DNA of 40,001 nucleotides from Saprospiraceae bacterium. Its GTDB lineage: Bacteria; Bacteroidota; Bacteroidia; Chitinophagales; Saprospiraceae. How positions within the stretch are numbered: the stretch's first letter is position 1; each line of letters opens with the position of its first letter. The notes beneath the pieces were generated by a model. That model was not told the DNA's origin. It was given only the letters and a program-made list of their open reading frames with translations, and ran no database searches. Position numbers and translations under genes: made by a program. This document shows, in pieces, positions 1-7,958 of the stretch. The DNA is taken from assembly GCA_025056735.1 (NCBI GenBank), contig JANWVR010000141.1, positions 1-40,001 of the forward strand, given 5' to 3'.

Positions 1-1
1 G

Positions 2-127
2 AAGAACACGCGGTTCGGCATGGCAAAGAATGTTTTCGTTTCCTTTTGGGTGCAAGTTAAAGGGCCTTTGCCAGCCGATGTAGTGAAGGCTGTGTTAGAT
101 TTTTTCGAGAAAACGTTAAAGGGCTAA
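2..127 (+). CDS. C-terminal tail of an unidentified protein (5' end outside window)
   Basis: An open frame enters from the left edge and stops at TAA 125-127, giving about 41 residues. The visible end reads like an amphipathic helix (DVVKAVLDFFEKTLKG), so it is plausibly the C-terminus of a real protein. No domain is recognisable. The next gene converges on it from the minus strand, with a hairpin between. A chance open frame cannot be excluded because so little is visible. Confidence 0.4.
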   Translation, partial: KNTRFGMAKNVFVSFWVQVKGPLPADVVKAVLDFFEKTLKG

Positions 128-192
128 ATCATTTGTTAACGGTCGTTCAGAACCTCATTTCTTGGTCTTTTGGGCTACAAAGGTTGGATAGG

Positions 193-215
193 CCTGACCT
201 CTACGATAGGCCAGG
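193..215. terminator. Possible bidirectional hairpin between convergent genes
   Basis: CCTGACCT (193-200) can pair with AGGCCAGG (208-215) around a 7-base loop, with one mismatch in eight pairs. It lies between the stop of the left-edge gene and the stop of the convergent minus-strand gene. There is no clear T-run on either side, so termination is an inference from position. Confidence 0.25.
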
Positions 216-241
216 AGGCTATTTTGAGGCGTGTATCTTCG

Positions 242-763
242 TTATTTTTCCTCTTCTTCCCACTTTGCGTATAGACTTGCCTTATCGCTGTAGATAGGCG
301 CAAGCATAGGCAGTTTGAGCCATCGGTTTTCCTCTGGGCTAATGGCGCCCATGCGAAGGAAGCCTCCGGAAGCTTTGGCCACTTCCTCGGCCAATTTGAG
401 ATAGCTCTGGTAGAGCACTGCGGCCAGCGGCGTGTCCAATTTGGCCAGAATGGGGTTGACTTCGGCAATTTTTTCCGCCAGCCATTGGTTGCGGCGTTCC
501 ACATCGGCTGGTAAGTTCTGCCACAGTTCGTCGAGGCGTTCGGCAAATCTCTCCGATACGGAGCGATAGTATTCGTCGAAGCTGCCTTCACGAGCGTAAG
601 TGCGAACGCGCACGATGTAGGCGGCCCAATCGCGCTCGGCGCGGTCTAAAGTGTCGTCGGCTCCGCCGATAAGGGTGGTGATCCAGAGCGGCACCTGGCA
701 CAGCGTCTCGAATTCTGCATCCGTCAGAACGGAAAAATCGTTTGTGGGTGTGGCCATAGCCAT
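242..763 (-). CDS. TerB-like all-helical hypothetical protein
   Basis: A 173-residue, acidic, probably all-helical protein with no signal peptide or membrane segment. Residues about 24-50 (VPLWITTLIGGADDTLDRAE) resemble the core of TerB-like domains, where a helix is followed by an aspartate-rich turn and D-x-x-E. The resemblance is by eye. TerB-like domains are linked to tellurite and stress responses, but no function can be assigned here. In-frame ATGs at 763 and 757 are both possible starts. A TACCTTTG box on the minus strand at 824-817 would give a leader of roughly 45 bases. It appears to be a single-gene unit. Confidence 0.75.
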   Translation of the reverse strand: MAMATPTNDFSVLTDAEFETLCQVPLWITTLIGGADDTLDRAERDWAAYIVRVRTYAREGSFDEYYRSVSERFAERLDELWQNLPADVERRNQWLAEKIAEVNPILAKLDTPLAAVLYQSYLKLAEEVAKASGGFLRMGAISPEENRWLKLPMLAPIYSDKASLYAKWEEEEK

Positions 764-816
764 AGGATTTCAGGTATGAAAACAACAAATGTCCCGATGA
801 CGAAGCAAAGTAAAAG

Positions 817-824
817 CAAAGGTA
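817..824 (-). promoter_or_regulatory. Bacteroidota -7 box for the TerB-like gene
   Basis: On the minus strand the sequence reads TACCTTTG, a full match to the Bacteroidota -7 consensus TAnnTTTG. It lies 53 bases upstream of the ATG at 763. The -33 element is weak: only a TTG at 851-849, with a long spacer. Confidence 0.55.
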
Positions 825-924
825 CGGCGCTTCATACTTGCAGCGGAGCAATTTTAAACATAAAGCCTACTTTTTAATCCTTCGCATAGGCAAGATCTGC
901 CCTCCCCTTATCCTGAGCGCCATA

Positions 925-974
925 TCTTCCCTTTTCATTTTTCCCTTTTCCCTTTTCATTTTTCATTTTTCTCT
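925..974. repeat. CT-rich low-complexity tract
   Basis: About 50 bases made of repeated CCCTTTTC and CATTTTTC units on the plus strand. It lies just upstream of the PGI/PMI-type gene. A similar tract occurs at 24990-25024. It is not coding and has no dyad symmetry. Confidence 0.7.
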
Positions 975-979
975 CGTCC

Positions 980-1013
980 TACCTTCGCGCCCAGAAAGCA
1001 CAATTACTTTTTG
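980..1013 (+). promoter_or_regulatory. Possible promoter of the isomerase pair
   Basis: Two imperfect candidates sit here. TACCTTCG at 980-987 has one mismatch to TAnnTTTG. TACTTTTTG at 1005-1013 has one extra spacer base. If the second is used, the transcript would start about at the ATG of 1019, and the in-frame ATG at 1028 could be the real start. Neither has a convincing -33 TTTG. Confidence 0.3.
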
Positions 1014-1018
1014 CGTAT

Positions 1019-2008
1019 ATGGAGCAAATGATCGCCCGCTTCCCAGAGCAGTTACAAGACGCCTTGCGCTTAGTAGAAGGCTTTACTTACCATAAGCACT
1101 CGCATCCGCTCCGGCAGGTGCTTATTTCTGGGTTGGGCGGCAGCGGCATTGGCGGCCACTTCGTCCAGGAGTTAGTCGCTGATGCGTGTAAAGTTCCTAT
1201 TTTCGTCAACAAGGGCTACGATGCTCCGCGTTGGGTTGGACGGCATACGCTGGCCATTTGCTCGTCGTACAGCGGTAATACGGAAGAGACCTTGAGTGTA
1301 TTCGATCAGATAGCGCCTACGGGCGCCAAGGTAGTGTGCGTAACTTCAGGTGGTCAGCTGTTGGAACGCGCTCGAGTGCAGGGTTTCGATGCTGCCGTGT
1401 TGCCCGGCGGTTGGAGTAGCCCGCGGGCCTGTCTGGGCTATTCCGTTGTGGCCCAGCTGGGTGTACTGCGCGCAGCTCGCCTGATTAGCGGGCGCATTTT
1501 CCGGGAAATAGAGGCCGCCCGAAAGTTGCTTGCGCGCGAACAGGAGGATATTCGTAAGCGCGCTCAAAAATTGGCGGGCTTTTTGGCTGACAAGTTCCCT
1601 GTACTTTATTGCGCCGACACCCGCGAAGCCATAGCCGTGCGTTGGCGGCAACAAATCAACGAAAATGCCAAAATGCTCTGCTGGCACCACGTGCTCCCCG
1701 AAATGAACCACAATGAGCTGGTGGGATGGCGTGACCCGCAGCCGCGCATAGCTGCCGTATGGCTGCGCCATCGCGACGACCACCCGCGCACTGCCGTGCG
1801 CATGGATATCGTCAAAGAAATTGTCGAGCATTTTGCCGGCGCCTCCATCGAGGTCTATTCCAAAGGCAAAACGCCCGCCGAACGCACCTTTTACTTAATT
1901 CATCTGGGCGACTGGGTCTCGTTCTATCTGGCCCAACAGCGCCAGGTGGACCCGGTTGAAATTCGCGTCATTGATTATTTAAAGGCCGAACTGGCCAAAA
2001 TCGGATAA
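1019..2008 (+). CDS. Bifunctional phosphoglucose/phosphomannose isomerase-type SIS protein
   Basis: A 329-residue cytosolic SIS-domain protein. It is expected to interconvert glucose-6-P and fructose-6-P and, in this family, mannose-6-P and fructose-6-P. The first SIS half carries GGSGIGG (residues 40-46) and the sugar-phosphate loop SSYSGNTEET (82-91). PRACLGYS (135-142) follows. The family's active-site region is RWRQQINENAKM (208-219) and LPEMNHNELVGW (226-237), with the expected catalytic Glu and His. The length matches the PGI/PMI family. The stop is five bases before the canonical pgi start, so the two are surely co-transcribed. Whether mannose-6-P is used cannot be read from the sequence. 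Confidence 0.9.
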   Translation: MEQMIARFPEQLQDALRLVEGFTYHKHSHPLRQVLISGLGGSGIGGHFVQELVADACKVPIFVNKGYDAPRWVGRHTLAICSSYSGNTEETLSVFDQIAPTGAKVVCVTSGGQLLERARVQGFDAAVLPGGWSSPRACLGYSVVAQLGVLRAARLISGRIFREIEAARKLLAREQEDIRKRAQKLAGFLADKFPVLYCADTREAIAVRWRQQINENAKMLCWHHVLPEMNHNELVGWRDPQPRIAAVWLRHRDDHPRTAVRMDIVKEIVEHFAGASIEVYSKGKTPAERTFYLIHLGDWVSFYLAQQRQVDPVEIRVIDYLKAELAKIG

Positions 2009-2013
2009 ACCGC

Positions 2014-3321
2014 ATGTCGCACATCACGCTTGACCTGACGCATACCGGGCCCTTCATCCGCCCGGAGGAATGGGCTGCCATCGAGCCGCAAGCCGTCGCC
2101 GCCGCTAAACTTTTAGATAGCCGCCGCGGCCCAGGCGCTGACTTTCTCGGCTGGCTCGACCTGCCCGTCAAGTACGACCGCGCGGAGCTGCGCCGCATCA
2201 AGGCCGCCGCCCGCCGCATTCAGCGCCAGAGTCAGGTGCTGGTCGTTATCGGTATCGGGGGCTCATACCTCGGGGCAAAGGCCGCCTTAGAATTTTGCCG
2301 GCCTACACCGCCCCTGCCGCCCACTTGGAGCCGAAAAAAAGGCCCGCTTCAGGTGTGCTTTGCCGGCACCAATCTTAGCGGCACTTACCTCCAGCAACTG
2401 TTGGATGCGCTTGGCGAGCGCGATTTTTCCATCAACGTTATTTCCAAATCCGGCACGACGCTCGAGCCCGCCGCAGCGTTTCGTTTTTTGCGGCATCACC
2501 TGGAAGCGCGCTACGGCAAGGAAGGCGCACGCCAGCGCATTTACGCCACCACCGACCGCTCGCGCGGCGCCCTCAGGACACTCGCCGACCGCGAAGGCTA
2601 CGAAACGTTTGTGGTACCTGACGACGTCGGCGGGCGCTTTTCGGTGCTCACCGCCGTCGGCGTGCTGCCCTTAGCCGCCGCTAACGTAGATGTGGACGCC
2701 CTGCTGCGCGGCGCCGCCGACGCCCGCGCTCGCTACCGCACAGCCTCGCTGGCTGACAACGACGCCCTACGGTATGCCGCCGCGCGCAACATCCTGTATC
2801 GGAAGGGCAAACTCATCGAAATGCTCGTCAGCTACGAGCCGCGCCTGCTCTACTTAGCCGAATGGTGGAAGCAACTCTATGGCGAAAGCGAAGGCAAAGA
2901 CGGCAAGGGTATCTTCCCGGCAAGCGCCCAGTTCACCGCTGACCTGCATTCACTGGGCCAGTACGTACAAGATGGACGACGGCACCTCTTTGAAACACTC
3001 GTGGATATCGAAATGCCCCAGCACGACCCAGCCCTGCCGCCTACCGACGACGACTTGGACGGCCTCAACTATCTGGCCGGAAAATCTATGCGTTTCATTA
3101 ATGAGCAGGCCCTGCAGGGCACCCTCGAAGCCCATGTCGCCGGCGGCGTACCCAACATCCGCATTGGCGTGCCGGAGGCCAGCCCATACTACTTGGGACA
3201 CCTTTTTTATTTCTTTGAAAAAGCCTGCGCTCTCAGCGGATACTTACTGGGGGTAAATCCCTTCGACCAACCGGGCGTAGAGGCCTATAAGAAGAACATG
3301 TTCCGCCTGCTCAAAGCATAA
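2014..3321 (+). CDS. pgi: Glucose-6-phosphate isomerase
   Basis: A 435-residue protein of the short PGI type. It interconverts glucose-6-P and fructose-6-P in glycolysis and gluconeogenesis, in the cytosol. Visible motifs are GIGGSYLGAKA (80-90), SKSGTTLEPA (144-153), DDVGGRFSVLTAVGVLPL (203-220), GESEGKDGKGI (290-300) and QFTADLHSLGQYVQDG (306-321). The C-terminal PGI signature NPFDQPGVEAYKKNMF is also present. It lies directly downstream of a second, PGI/PMI-type isomerase, so this operon encodes two enzymes with an overlapping reaction. No terminator is evident after it. Confidence 0.95.
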   Translation: MSHITLDLTHTGPFIRPEEWAAIEPQAVAAAKLLDSRRGPGADFLGWLDLPVKYDRAELRRIKAAARRIQRQSQVLVVIGIGGSYLGAKAALEFCRPTPPLPPTWSRKKGPLQVCFAGTNLSGTYLQQLLDALGERDFSINVISKSGTTLEPAAAFRFLRHHLEARYGKEGARQRIYATTDRSRGALRTLADREGYETFVVPDDVGGRFSVLTAVGVLPLAAANVDVDALLRGAADARARYRTASLADNDALRYAAARNILYRKGKLIEMLVSYEPRLLYLAEWWKQLYGESEGKDGKGIFPASAQFTADLHSLGQYVQDGRRHLFETLVDIEMPQHDPALPPTDDDLDGLNYLAGKSMRFINEQALQGTLEAHVAGGVPNIRIGVPEASPYYLGHLFYFFEKACALSGYLLGVNPFDQPGVEAYKKNMFRLLKA

Positions 3322-3491
3322 AACGAAGATCGTCCTCCTGTGCCGATGGACATTATGTCGGGTGATTATGGCGCGGCTTGCGAGAGGGCTTAACGCAACG
3401 CTCCAAAATAGCCCGTTACTCGTTTAGGGGGCAGGTTTTCATAGGAATAAAATTAAGGTGTAATCGCGGTGTTGACTGAACATTAACCTTC

Positions 3492-3518
3492 CTTACAGCC
3501 TTGAAAGGCTTAGGTAAG
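3492..3518. other. Interrupted inverted repeat upstream of the Fur-family gene
   Basis: CTTAC (3492-3496) and AGCCT (3497-3501) pair with AGGCT (3506-3510) and GTAAG (3514-3518) around a TGAA loop with a 3-base bulge. It lies about 40 bases upstream of the -7 box of the Fur-family gene. It could be a regulator site, or a weak terminator of pgi without a U-run. Confidence 0.35.
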
Positions 3519-3555
3519 CAAACCTCTCGCAGTTAGTGGTGTTCAGGTAATGTTG

Positions 3556-3563
3556 TATTTTTG
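3556..3563 (+). promoter_or_regulatory. -7 box of the Fur-family gene
   Basis: TATTTTTG matches TAnnTTTG exactly and lies 19 bases before the ATG at 3583. It overlaps the front of a longer open frame that begins with ATG at 3550. That earlier ATG would therefore lie upstream of the transcript start, which decides the start at 3583. Confidence 0.55.
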
Positions 3564-3582
3564 CCCAACATCTGCGAACGTT

Positions 3583-4107
3583 ATGCCCGTAGCACGCGAC
3601 CAGGAAAGCATCCTGAAAGAAGTCTTCCAAATCTTCTCGGCACATCTGGCCCAGCACGGCCTGCGCCGAACCCCCGAACGCTTTGCTATTCTGGAAGAGA
3701 TATACAAACGCTCCGACCATTTCGATGCCGAAGCCCTGTACATCCATATGAAAAACAGCAACTATCGCGTTAGCAGGGCCACTGTGTACAACACCTTAGA
3801 CCTCTTGACGGCATGTGATTTAGTCAAGAAGCACCAGTTTGGCAAAAATTTGGCGCAGTACGAGAAGTCCTACGGCTACAAACAACACGACCACGCTATT
3901 TGCGTCCACTGTGGGCGTGTGGTCGAGTTTTGCGATCCTCGCATCCAGCAGATCAAAGATATGGTCGGCGAGCTGCTTGATTTTCAGATTACTCACCACT
4001 CTCTCAACCTGTATGGTGTCTGCCAATCCTGTCAGAAAGAAATAGAGCAGGGGGTCATTCGGCAGCACCCCGGCCGCTTAGACGACGAGCCGGGATGGGG
4101 CGATTAG
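3583..4107 (+). CDS. Fur-family metal-dependent transcriptional regulator
   Basis: A 174-residue cytosolic DNA-binding repressor of the Fur superfamily. The N-terminal winged helix includes RRTPERFAILEEI (28-40) and the recognition helix SRATVYNTLDLL (64-75). The dimerisation and metal-binding half has HDHAICVHCGRVVEF (102-116), with H102 and H104, and structural zinc cysteines at C107/C110 and C147/C150. The start at 3583 is chosen because a -7 box lies between the upstream ATG (3550) and this one. Whether it senses iron, zinc or peroxide cannot be decided by motif. It is transcribed toward the ribosomal supercluster, which has its own promoter. Confidence 0.9.
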   Translation: MPVARDQESILKEVFQIFSAHLAQHGLRRTPERFAILEEIYKRSDHFDAEALYIHMKNSNYRVSRATVYNTLDLLTACDLVKKHQFGKNLAQYEKSYGYKQHDHAICVHCGRVVEFCDPRIQQIKDMVGELLDFQITHHSLNLYGVCQSCQKEIEQGVIRQHPGRLDDEPGWGD

Positions 4108-4146
4108 CGCCTTAAGCGCATTTTTTTCAAAAACATTTTAAAAAAG

Positions 4147-4179
4147 TTTGGTGAAACCCAGAATGGGTGTTTACCTTTG
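4147..4179 (+). promoter_or_regulatory. Promoter of the S10-spc-alpha supercluster
   Basis: TTTG at 4147-4150 and TACCTTTG at 4172-4179 are separated by 21 bases. This is an essentially ideal Bacteroidota promoter (-33 TTTG, -7 TAnnTTTG). Transcription would begin near 4186, leaving a leader of about 60 bases before rpsJ. Confidence 0.75.
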
Positions 4180-4247
4180 CACCCGCTTTTGACGTGAGCG
4201 CAGGCTTATCGTTGAGAATTAGAAGTATTTCAAGGATTTAACAGGTC

Positions 4248-4556
4248 ATGAATCAAAAAATTCGCATCAAGCTTCGGTCTTACGACTACAATCTCGTGGA
4301 TAAGTCCACAGAGAAGATTGTCAAGACCGTACGTGCGAGTGGGGCCGTTGTATCTGGGCCGATTCCGCTGCCTACTGAGAAAGAAGTGTTTACCGTGCTG
4401 CGCTCGCCGCACGTGAATAAAAAATCTCGGGAGCAGTTCCAGTTGCGTACCCACAAGCGCCTGATTGAGATTTACACCCCTACGCAGAAGACGGTGGATG
4501 CGCTTTCTAAGTTGGAGCTCCCGAGCGGTGTTGACATTCAAGTCAAGCTGATCTGA
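4248..4556 (+). CDS. rpsJ: 30S ribosomal protein S10
   Basis: 102 residues, the usual S10 length. The family signature is visible around [17 protein letters not shown] (residues about 48-64) and [20 protein letters not shown]10 sits in the head of the 30S subunit; its homologue NusE binds NusB in antitermination. It is the first gene after the promoter. The rpsL-rpsG-fusA block often found before it is absent, so the str genes lie elsewhere. A 204-base gap with a candidate RNA structure separates it from rplC, the longest gap in the cluster. Confidence 0.98.
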   Translation: MNQKIRIKLRSYDYNLVDKSTEKIVKTVRASGAVVSGPIPLPTEKEVFTVLRSPHVNKKSREQFQLRTHKRLIEIYTPTQKTVDALSKLELPSGVDIQVKLI

Positions 4557-4584
4557 GCAGGCGCGTTATCGTTTCGACACACAA

Positions 4585-4660
4585 GACGGGTCTTTCCGGT
4601 GGGCGTCAAAGTACCCTTCCGCACGGCGAACCAGGGCAACTGACACCACCGAAAGCGGTC
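4585..4660 (+). promoter_or_regulatory. Candidate structured leader RNA between rpsJ and rplC
   Basis: CTTTCCGGTGGGCGTCA (4592-4608) pairs with TGACACCACCGAAAG (4641-4655), with a bulge and a small internal loop. The stem extends outward by GAC/GTC (4585-4587 with 4658-4660). Inside, CCCT (4614-4617) can pair with AGGG (4633-4636). The element sits in the 204-base rpsJ-rplC gap. A weaker AGCG/CGCT hairpin followed by TTTTT (4662-4684) is next. The position before L3 and L4 suggests feedback control by a ribosomal protein, but that is inference; pairing was done by eye. Confidence 0.4.
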
Positions 4661-4760
4661 CAGCGCAAGGGGACGACGCTTTTTGTGTTTTCATCCGCGC
4701 TGCAATTTAGAAACAAAAAATAGGCACAAACCAATCGTTCAACCACTAAAATAAGCTACC

Positions 4761-5381
4761 GTGAACGGTCTGATTGGCAAAAAAATAGGCATGACCAGCA
4801 TTTACGATAAGAACGGCAAGAACGTTGCTTGCACGATTATCGAGGCTGGGCCGTGCATTGTAACGCAGGTGCGCGACGAACAAACCGACGGCTACTCTGC
4901 TCTGCAGCTGGCTTTTGGTGAGCGCAAAGAGTCAAAAACGCCTAAGGCTATGCTGGGGCACTTTGCAAAAGCAAACACCGACCCTATGCGCATTCTCAGG
5001 GAATTTCGCAACATGACGTTGAGCAAGTCGTTGGGCGATGAAGTAACCGTACAGGAGGTCTTCCAGGAAGGCGACAAGGTCAACGTGGTGGGTACTTCCA
5101 AGGGTAAAGGCTTTCAGGGGGTTGTGAAGCGCCATGGTTTTGGTGGCGTCATGCAGCAGACCCACGGTCAGCACAACCGCTTGCGTGCTCCGGGCTCGCT
5201 GGGTAACTCGTCGTTTGCTTCCAAAGTCGTCAAAGGCATGCGCATGGCCGGCCACATGGGCAACCAGCGCGTCAAAGTGCGTCGCCTCGAAGTCCTAAAG
5301 GTGCTGCCCGAGCACAACCTGCTGCTCGTCAAGGGCGCTGTGCCAGGGCACAAGGGCGCTTTTGTCATCATTGAAAAGTAA
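4761..5381 (+). CDS. rplC: 50S ribosomal protein L3
   Basis: 206 residues, near the normal L3 length. It opens with the typical [13 protein letters not shown] and carries the central signature [16 protein letters not shown] (residues about 113-128) and [17 protein letters not shown]3 is an early assembly protein that reaches the peptidyl-transferase centre. The start is GTG at 4761, the only position giving the family N-terminus. The 50 bases before it are A-rich with no Shine-Dalgarno. It follows the candidate leader RNA and is 15 bases upstream of rplD. Confidence 0.97.
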   Translation: MNGLIGKKIGMTSIYDKNGKNVACTIIEAGPCIVTQVRDEQTDGYSALQLAFGERKESKTPKAMLGHFAKANTDPMRILREFRNMTLSKSLGDEVTVQEVFQEGDKVNVVGTSKGKGFQGVVKRHGFGGVMQQTHGQHNRLRAPGSLGNSSFASKVVKGMRMAGHMGNQRVKVRRLEVLKVLPEHNLLLVKGAVPGHKGAFVIIEK

Positions 5382-5396
5382 AAATGGCCTTGCAAC

Positions 5397-6023
5397 ATGA
5401 GACTCGAAATCTATAATATACAAGGTGAGAGTACCGGGCGCACTGTGGAATTGCCCGACGAAATTTTTGGCATCGAGCCTCACGAGCATAGCGTTTGGCT
5501 CGACGTCAAGCGCTATCTCAACGCTCAACGCCAGGGTACGCACAAATCCAAAGAGCGCAGTGAGATCAGCGGCTCCACGCGCAAGCTGCATCGCCAAAAA
5601 GGTACGGGTGGCTCGCGTAAGGGCGATATCAACAACCCCCTGTTCCGCGGCGGCGGTCGCATCTTCGGCCCGCGTCCGCGTAACTACGACATCCACGTCA
5701 ATGCCAAGGTTAAGCAGTTGGCTCGTCGTAGTGCACTTTCAGCCAAAGCCAAAAGCGGTAGCATCGTAGTCGTAGAGGATTTTACCCTTGAAAAGCCTCG
5801 CACGAAAGACTTCCTGGCCATTTTAAACGCTCTTCAGGTGGCTGACAAAAAGCCCCTCACTGTGTTGCCGGATTACAACAAGACGCTCTACTTGTCGTGC
5901 CGCAACATCCCTAAGGCCGACATCGCTCCAGCGCAAGACCTTAATACTTATCGCATTCTGCGCGCCGGCACCATCGTACTGACGGAAAGCGCTATTGAGA
6001 AACTCAAAATCATCTGTGAGTAA
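5397..6023 (+). CDS. rplD: 50S ribosomal protein L4
   Basis: 208 residues. The exit-tunnel loop is recognisable from HRQKGTGGSRKGDINNP through FRGGGRIFGPRPRNY (residues about 63-100). The usual GTGRAR is GTGGSR here. L4 lines the nascent-peptide tunnel; in Escherichia coli it also represses the S10 operon. It starts 15 bases after rplC and ends two bases before rplW, consistent with translational coupling. Confidence 0.97.
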   Translation: MRLEIYNIQGESTGRTVELPDEIFGIEPHEHSVWLDVKRYLNAQRQGTHKSKERSEISGSTRKLHRQKGTGGSRKGDINNPLFRGGGRIFGPRPRNYDIHVNAKVKQLARRSALSAKAKSGSIVVVEDFTLEKPRTKDFLAILNALQVADKKPLTVLPDYNKTLYLSCRNIPKADIAPAQDLNTYRILRAGTIVLTESAIEKLKIICE

Positions 6024-6025
6024 TC

Positions 6026-6325
6026 ATGCCTAAGCAAATCTTGATACGGCCCGTTCTTACCGAAAAATCCACCAAGCTGACCGACAAGCGCAATATCTAC
6101 ACGTTCGTCGTAGGGCGCAACACCAACAAGCTGGAGATTAAAAAAGCGGTAGAGGACATGTTTAACGTTGCCGTAGAGCGCGTCAATACGGCCCTTATGC
6201 CGGGCAAACCCAAGACGCGCAGCACCCGCACCACGATCGTCCGCGGGCGCAAGGCGGCCTATAAAAAAGCATTCGTAACCTTAGCTCCAGGTGAAACTAT
6301 AGACATCTTCGGAGAAGTCAGATAA
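6026..6325 (+). CDS. rplW: 50S ribosomal protein L23
   Basis: 99 residues, normal for L23. It opens with LIRPVLTEKSTKLTD and continues with YTFVVGRNTNKLEIKKAVE, the conserved core that sits at the tunnel exit and docks trigger factor and SRP. The basic loop PGKPKTRSTRTTIVRGRKA follows. It begins two bases after the rplD stop. Confidence 0.97.
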   Translation: MPKQILIRPVLTEKSTKLTDKRNIYTFVVGRNTNKLEIKKAVEDMFNVAVERVNTALMPGKPKTRSTRTTIVRGRKAAYKKAFVTLAPGETIDIFGEVR

Positions 6326-6369
6326 CCCGTCCACTCTCTTGACTTGCTGGACAAAAACAAGGCAAAGTA

Positions 6370-7206
6370 ATGGCAGTCAAAAAATACAACCCGCTCACAC
6401 CCGGCCTGCGCTTCCGAGTAGATGTGGCCAAGACGGAGCTGACCAAAGGCGCTAAGCCCGAGAAGTCGCTCCTCTTGACCCTGCGCAATACTGGTGGTCG
6501 AAACAACGACGGACGCCGCACTATGCGCTACCGCGGCGGTGGCCATAAGCGTCGCTATCGCATCATTGACTTCAAGCGCGACCGCGAGAATGAGCCAGCC
6601 ACCGTTCAGTCCATCCAATACGATCCCTATCGCACGGCCTTCATTGCATTGGTGACGTATCCGGATGGCGAAAAGCGCTATATCTTGGCTCCGCAGGGCA
6701 TCCAGGTGGGCCAGCAATTGCTCTCCGGTCGCGGCGTGCCGCCCGAGAACGGCAACTGTTTATACCTGTCGGAAGTGCCCCTGGGCGCCTTTGTGCACAA
6801 CATTGAAATGCACCCGGGTGCGGGTGGAGCGCTGGTACGCAGCGCCGGCGCCGGTGCCATCATGCTTGGGCGCGAAGACCGTTATGCTGTGCTGAAAATG
6901 CCCTCTGGCGAAGTGCGTCGCATACTGCTAACGTGCAAAGCAACCATGGGCACGGTTAGCAATGCAGACCACAACCTCGAGGTATTGGGCAAAGCGGGCC
7001 GTAGCCGCTGGCGCGGACGCCGCCCGCGCACTCGTGCCGTAGCCATGAACCCCATTGACCACCCGATGGGCGGTGGCGAAGGACGCGCCTCCGGCGGGCA
7101 CCCGCGCTCGCGCAAAGGTCTCAAAGCCAAAGGCGCTAAAACGCGCAACCACAAAAAACAATCGAACGCGCTGATCATCAGCCGACGCAAAACCACCAAC
7201 AAATAA
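6370..7206 (+). CDS. rplB: 50S ribosomal protein L2
   Basis: 278 residues, the standard L2 length. The RNA-binding core includes [20 protein letters not shown] (residues about 38-57). The highly conserved C-terminal signature [19 protein letters not shown] includes the histidine region important for peptidyl transfer. The very basic tail is normal. It lies 44 bases after rplW and 34 before rpsS. Confidence 0.98.
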   Translation: MAVKKYNPLTPGLRFRVDVAKTELTKGAKPEKSLLLTLRNTGGRNNDGRRTMRYRGGGHKRRYRIIDFKRDRENEPATVQSIQYDPYRTAFIALVTYPDGEKRYILAPQGIQVGQQLLSGRGVPPENGNCLYLSEVPLGAFVHNIEMHPGAGGALVRSAGAGAIMLGREDRYAVLKMPSGEVRRILLTCKATMGTVSNADHNLEVLGKAGRSRWRGRRPRTRAVAMNPIDHPMGGGEGRASGGHPRSRKGLKAKGAKTRNHKKQSNALIISRRKTTNK

Positions 7207-7240
7207 GCATCGGTTTCTCTATCGCAAACCTGCATCACTT

Positions 7241-7507
7241 ATGCCTCGTTCGCTTAAAAAAGGCCCTTACGTCCATCACGCGCTGATGGAAAAAGTCATT
7301 AAGGCTAAGCAAAGCAATAAACGACAGGTTATCAAAACCTGGAGCCGCGCTTCCATGATCATTCCCGACATGGTAGGCGAAACCATCGCCGTACACAACG
7401 GTAAAACTTTCATACCCATCCTCATTACCGAAAACATGGTCGGTCATAAACTCGGCGAGTTCGCCCCAACGCGCAACTTCCGCGGCCATGCCGGAAATAA
7501 AAAGTAA
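7241..7507 (+). CDS. rpsS: 30S ribosomal protein S19
   Basis: 88 residues. It starts with [18 protein letters not shown]. The C-terminal signature [17 protein letters not shown] is intact. S19 sits in the 30S head with S13. The next gene, rplV, starts nine bases after the stop. Confidence 0.97.
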   Translation: MPRSLKKGPYVHHALMEKVIKAKQSNKRQVIKTWSRASMIIPDMVGETIAVHNGKTFIPILITENMVGHKLGEFAPTRNFRGHAGNKK

Positions 7508-7516
7508 TGCACAACT

Positions 7517-7912
7517 ATGGAAGCTGTAGCCAAATTACGCAACTGTCCTATGTCGCCGCGCAAAATGCGTTTAGTGGCAGATAATATTCGCGGAAAGCGC
7601 GTTACCGACGCCCTCAGCATTTTGCGTTACACCAATAAAGAGGCTGCCGTGTGGTTGGAAAAACTGCTCCTGTCAGCTGTTAGTAACTGGCAACAAAAAG
7701 CAGAGGTAGATAGCTCGGACGATTACGACCTTTACATTAAAACCATCTTCGTAGACCCCGGTGGTATCGTCTATCGCTTCCTGCCGGCACCGCAAGGGCG
7801 CGCCTATCGCGTGCGCAAGCGCCGCAATCACGTTACAATTATCATCGAAAACAGAAATCTCCTGGAGTCCGAAGCAGAGGAAACTGAAGAATCTATCGAA
7901 AACGAGGAATAA
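7517..7912 (+). CDS. rplV: 50S ribosomal protein L22 with acidic C-terminal tail
   Basis: 131 residues. The core runs from AVAKLRNCPMSPRKMRLVAD to the tunnel hairpin and the RAYRVRKRRNHVTII signature near residue 110. L22 contributes a beta-hairpin to the exit tunnel. The last 15 or so residues (LESEAEETEESIENEE) are almost wholly acidic, unusual for a ribosomal RNA-binding protein and probably solvent exposed. The body matches the family without gaps. Confidence 0.96.
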   Translation: MEAVAKLRNCPMSPRKMRLVADNIRGKRVTDALSILRYTNKEAAVWLEKLLLSAVSNWQQKAEVDSSDDYDLYIKTIFVDPGGIVYRFLPAPQGRAYRVRKRRNHVTIIIENRNLLESEAEETEESIENEE

Positions 7913-7958
7913 AAAGCAACGCTGCGAGTAACCACCAATCGCTTACATCTACCAGCAA

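Noticed and set aside
3550-3582. ATG 3550 as the start of the Fur-family gene
   Set aside because: A full -7 box lies at 3556-3563, after this ATG, so it would not be on the transcript.
4662-4684. Attenuator-type terminator before rplC
   Set aside because: The stem has only four pairs with a 10-base loop, so it is too weak to call as a terminator. It is mentioned only within the leader RNA candidate.
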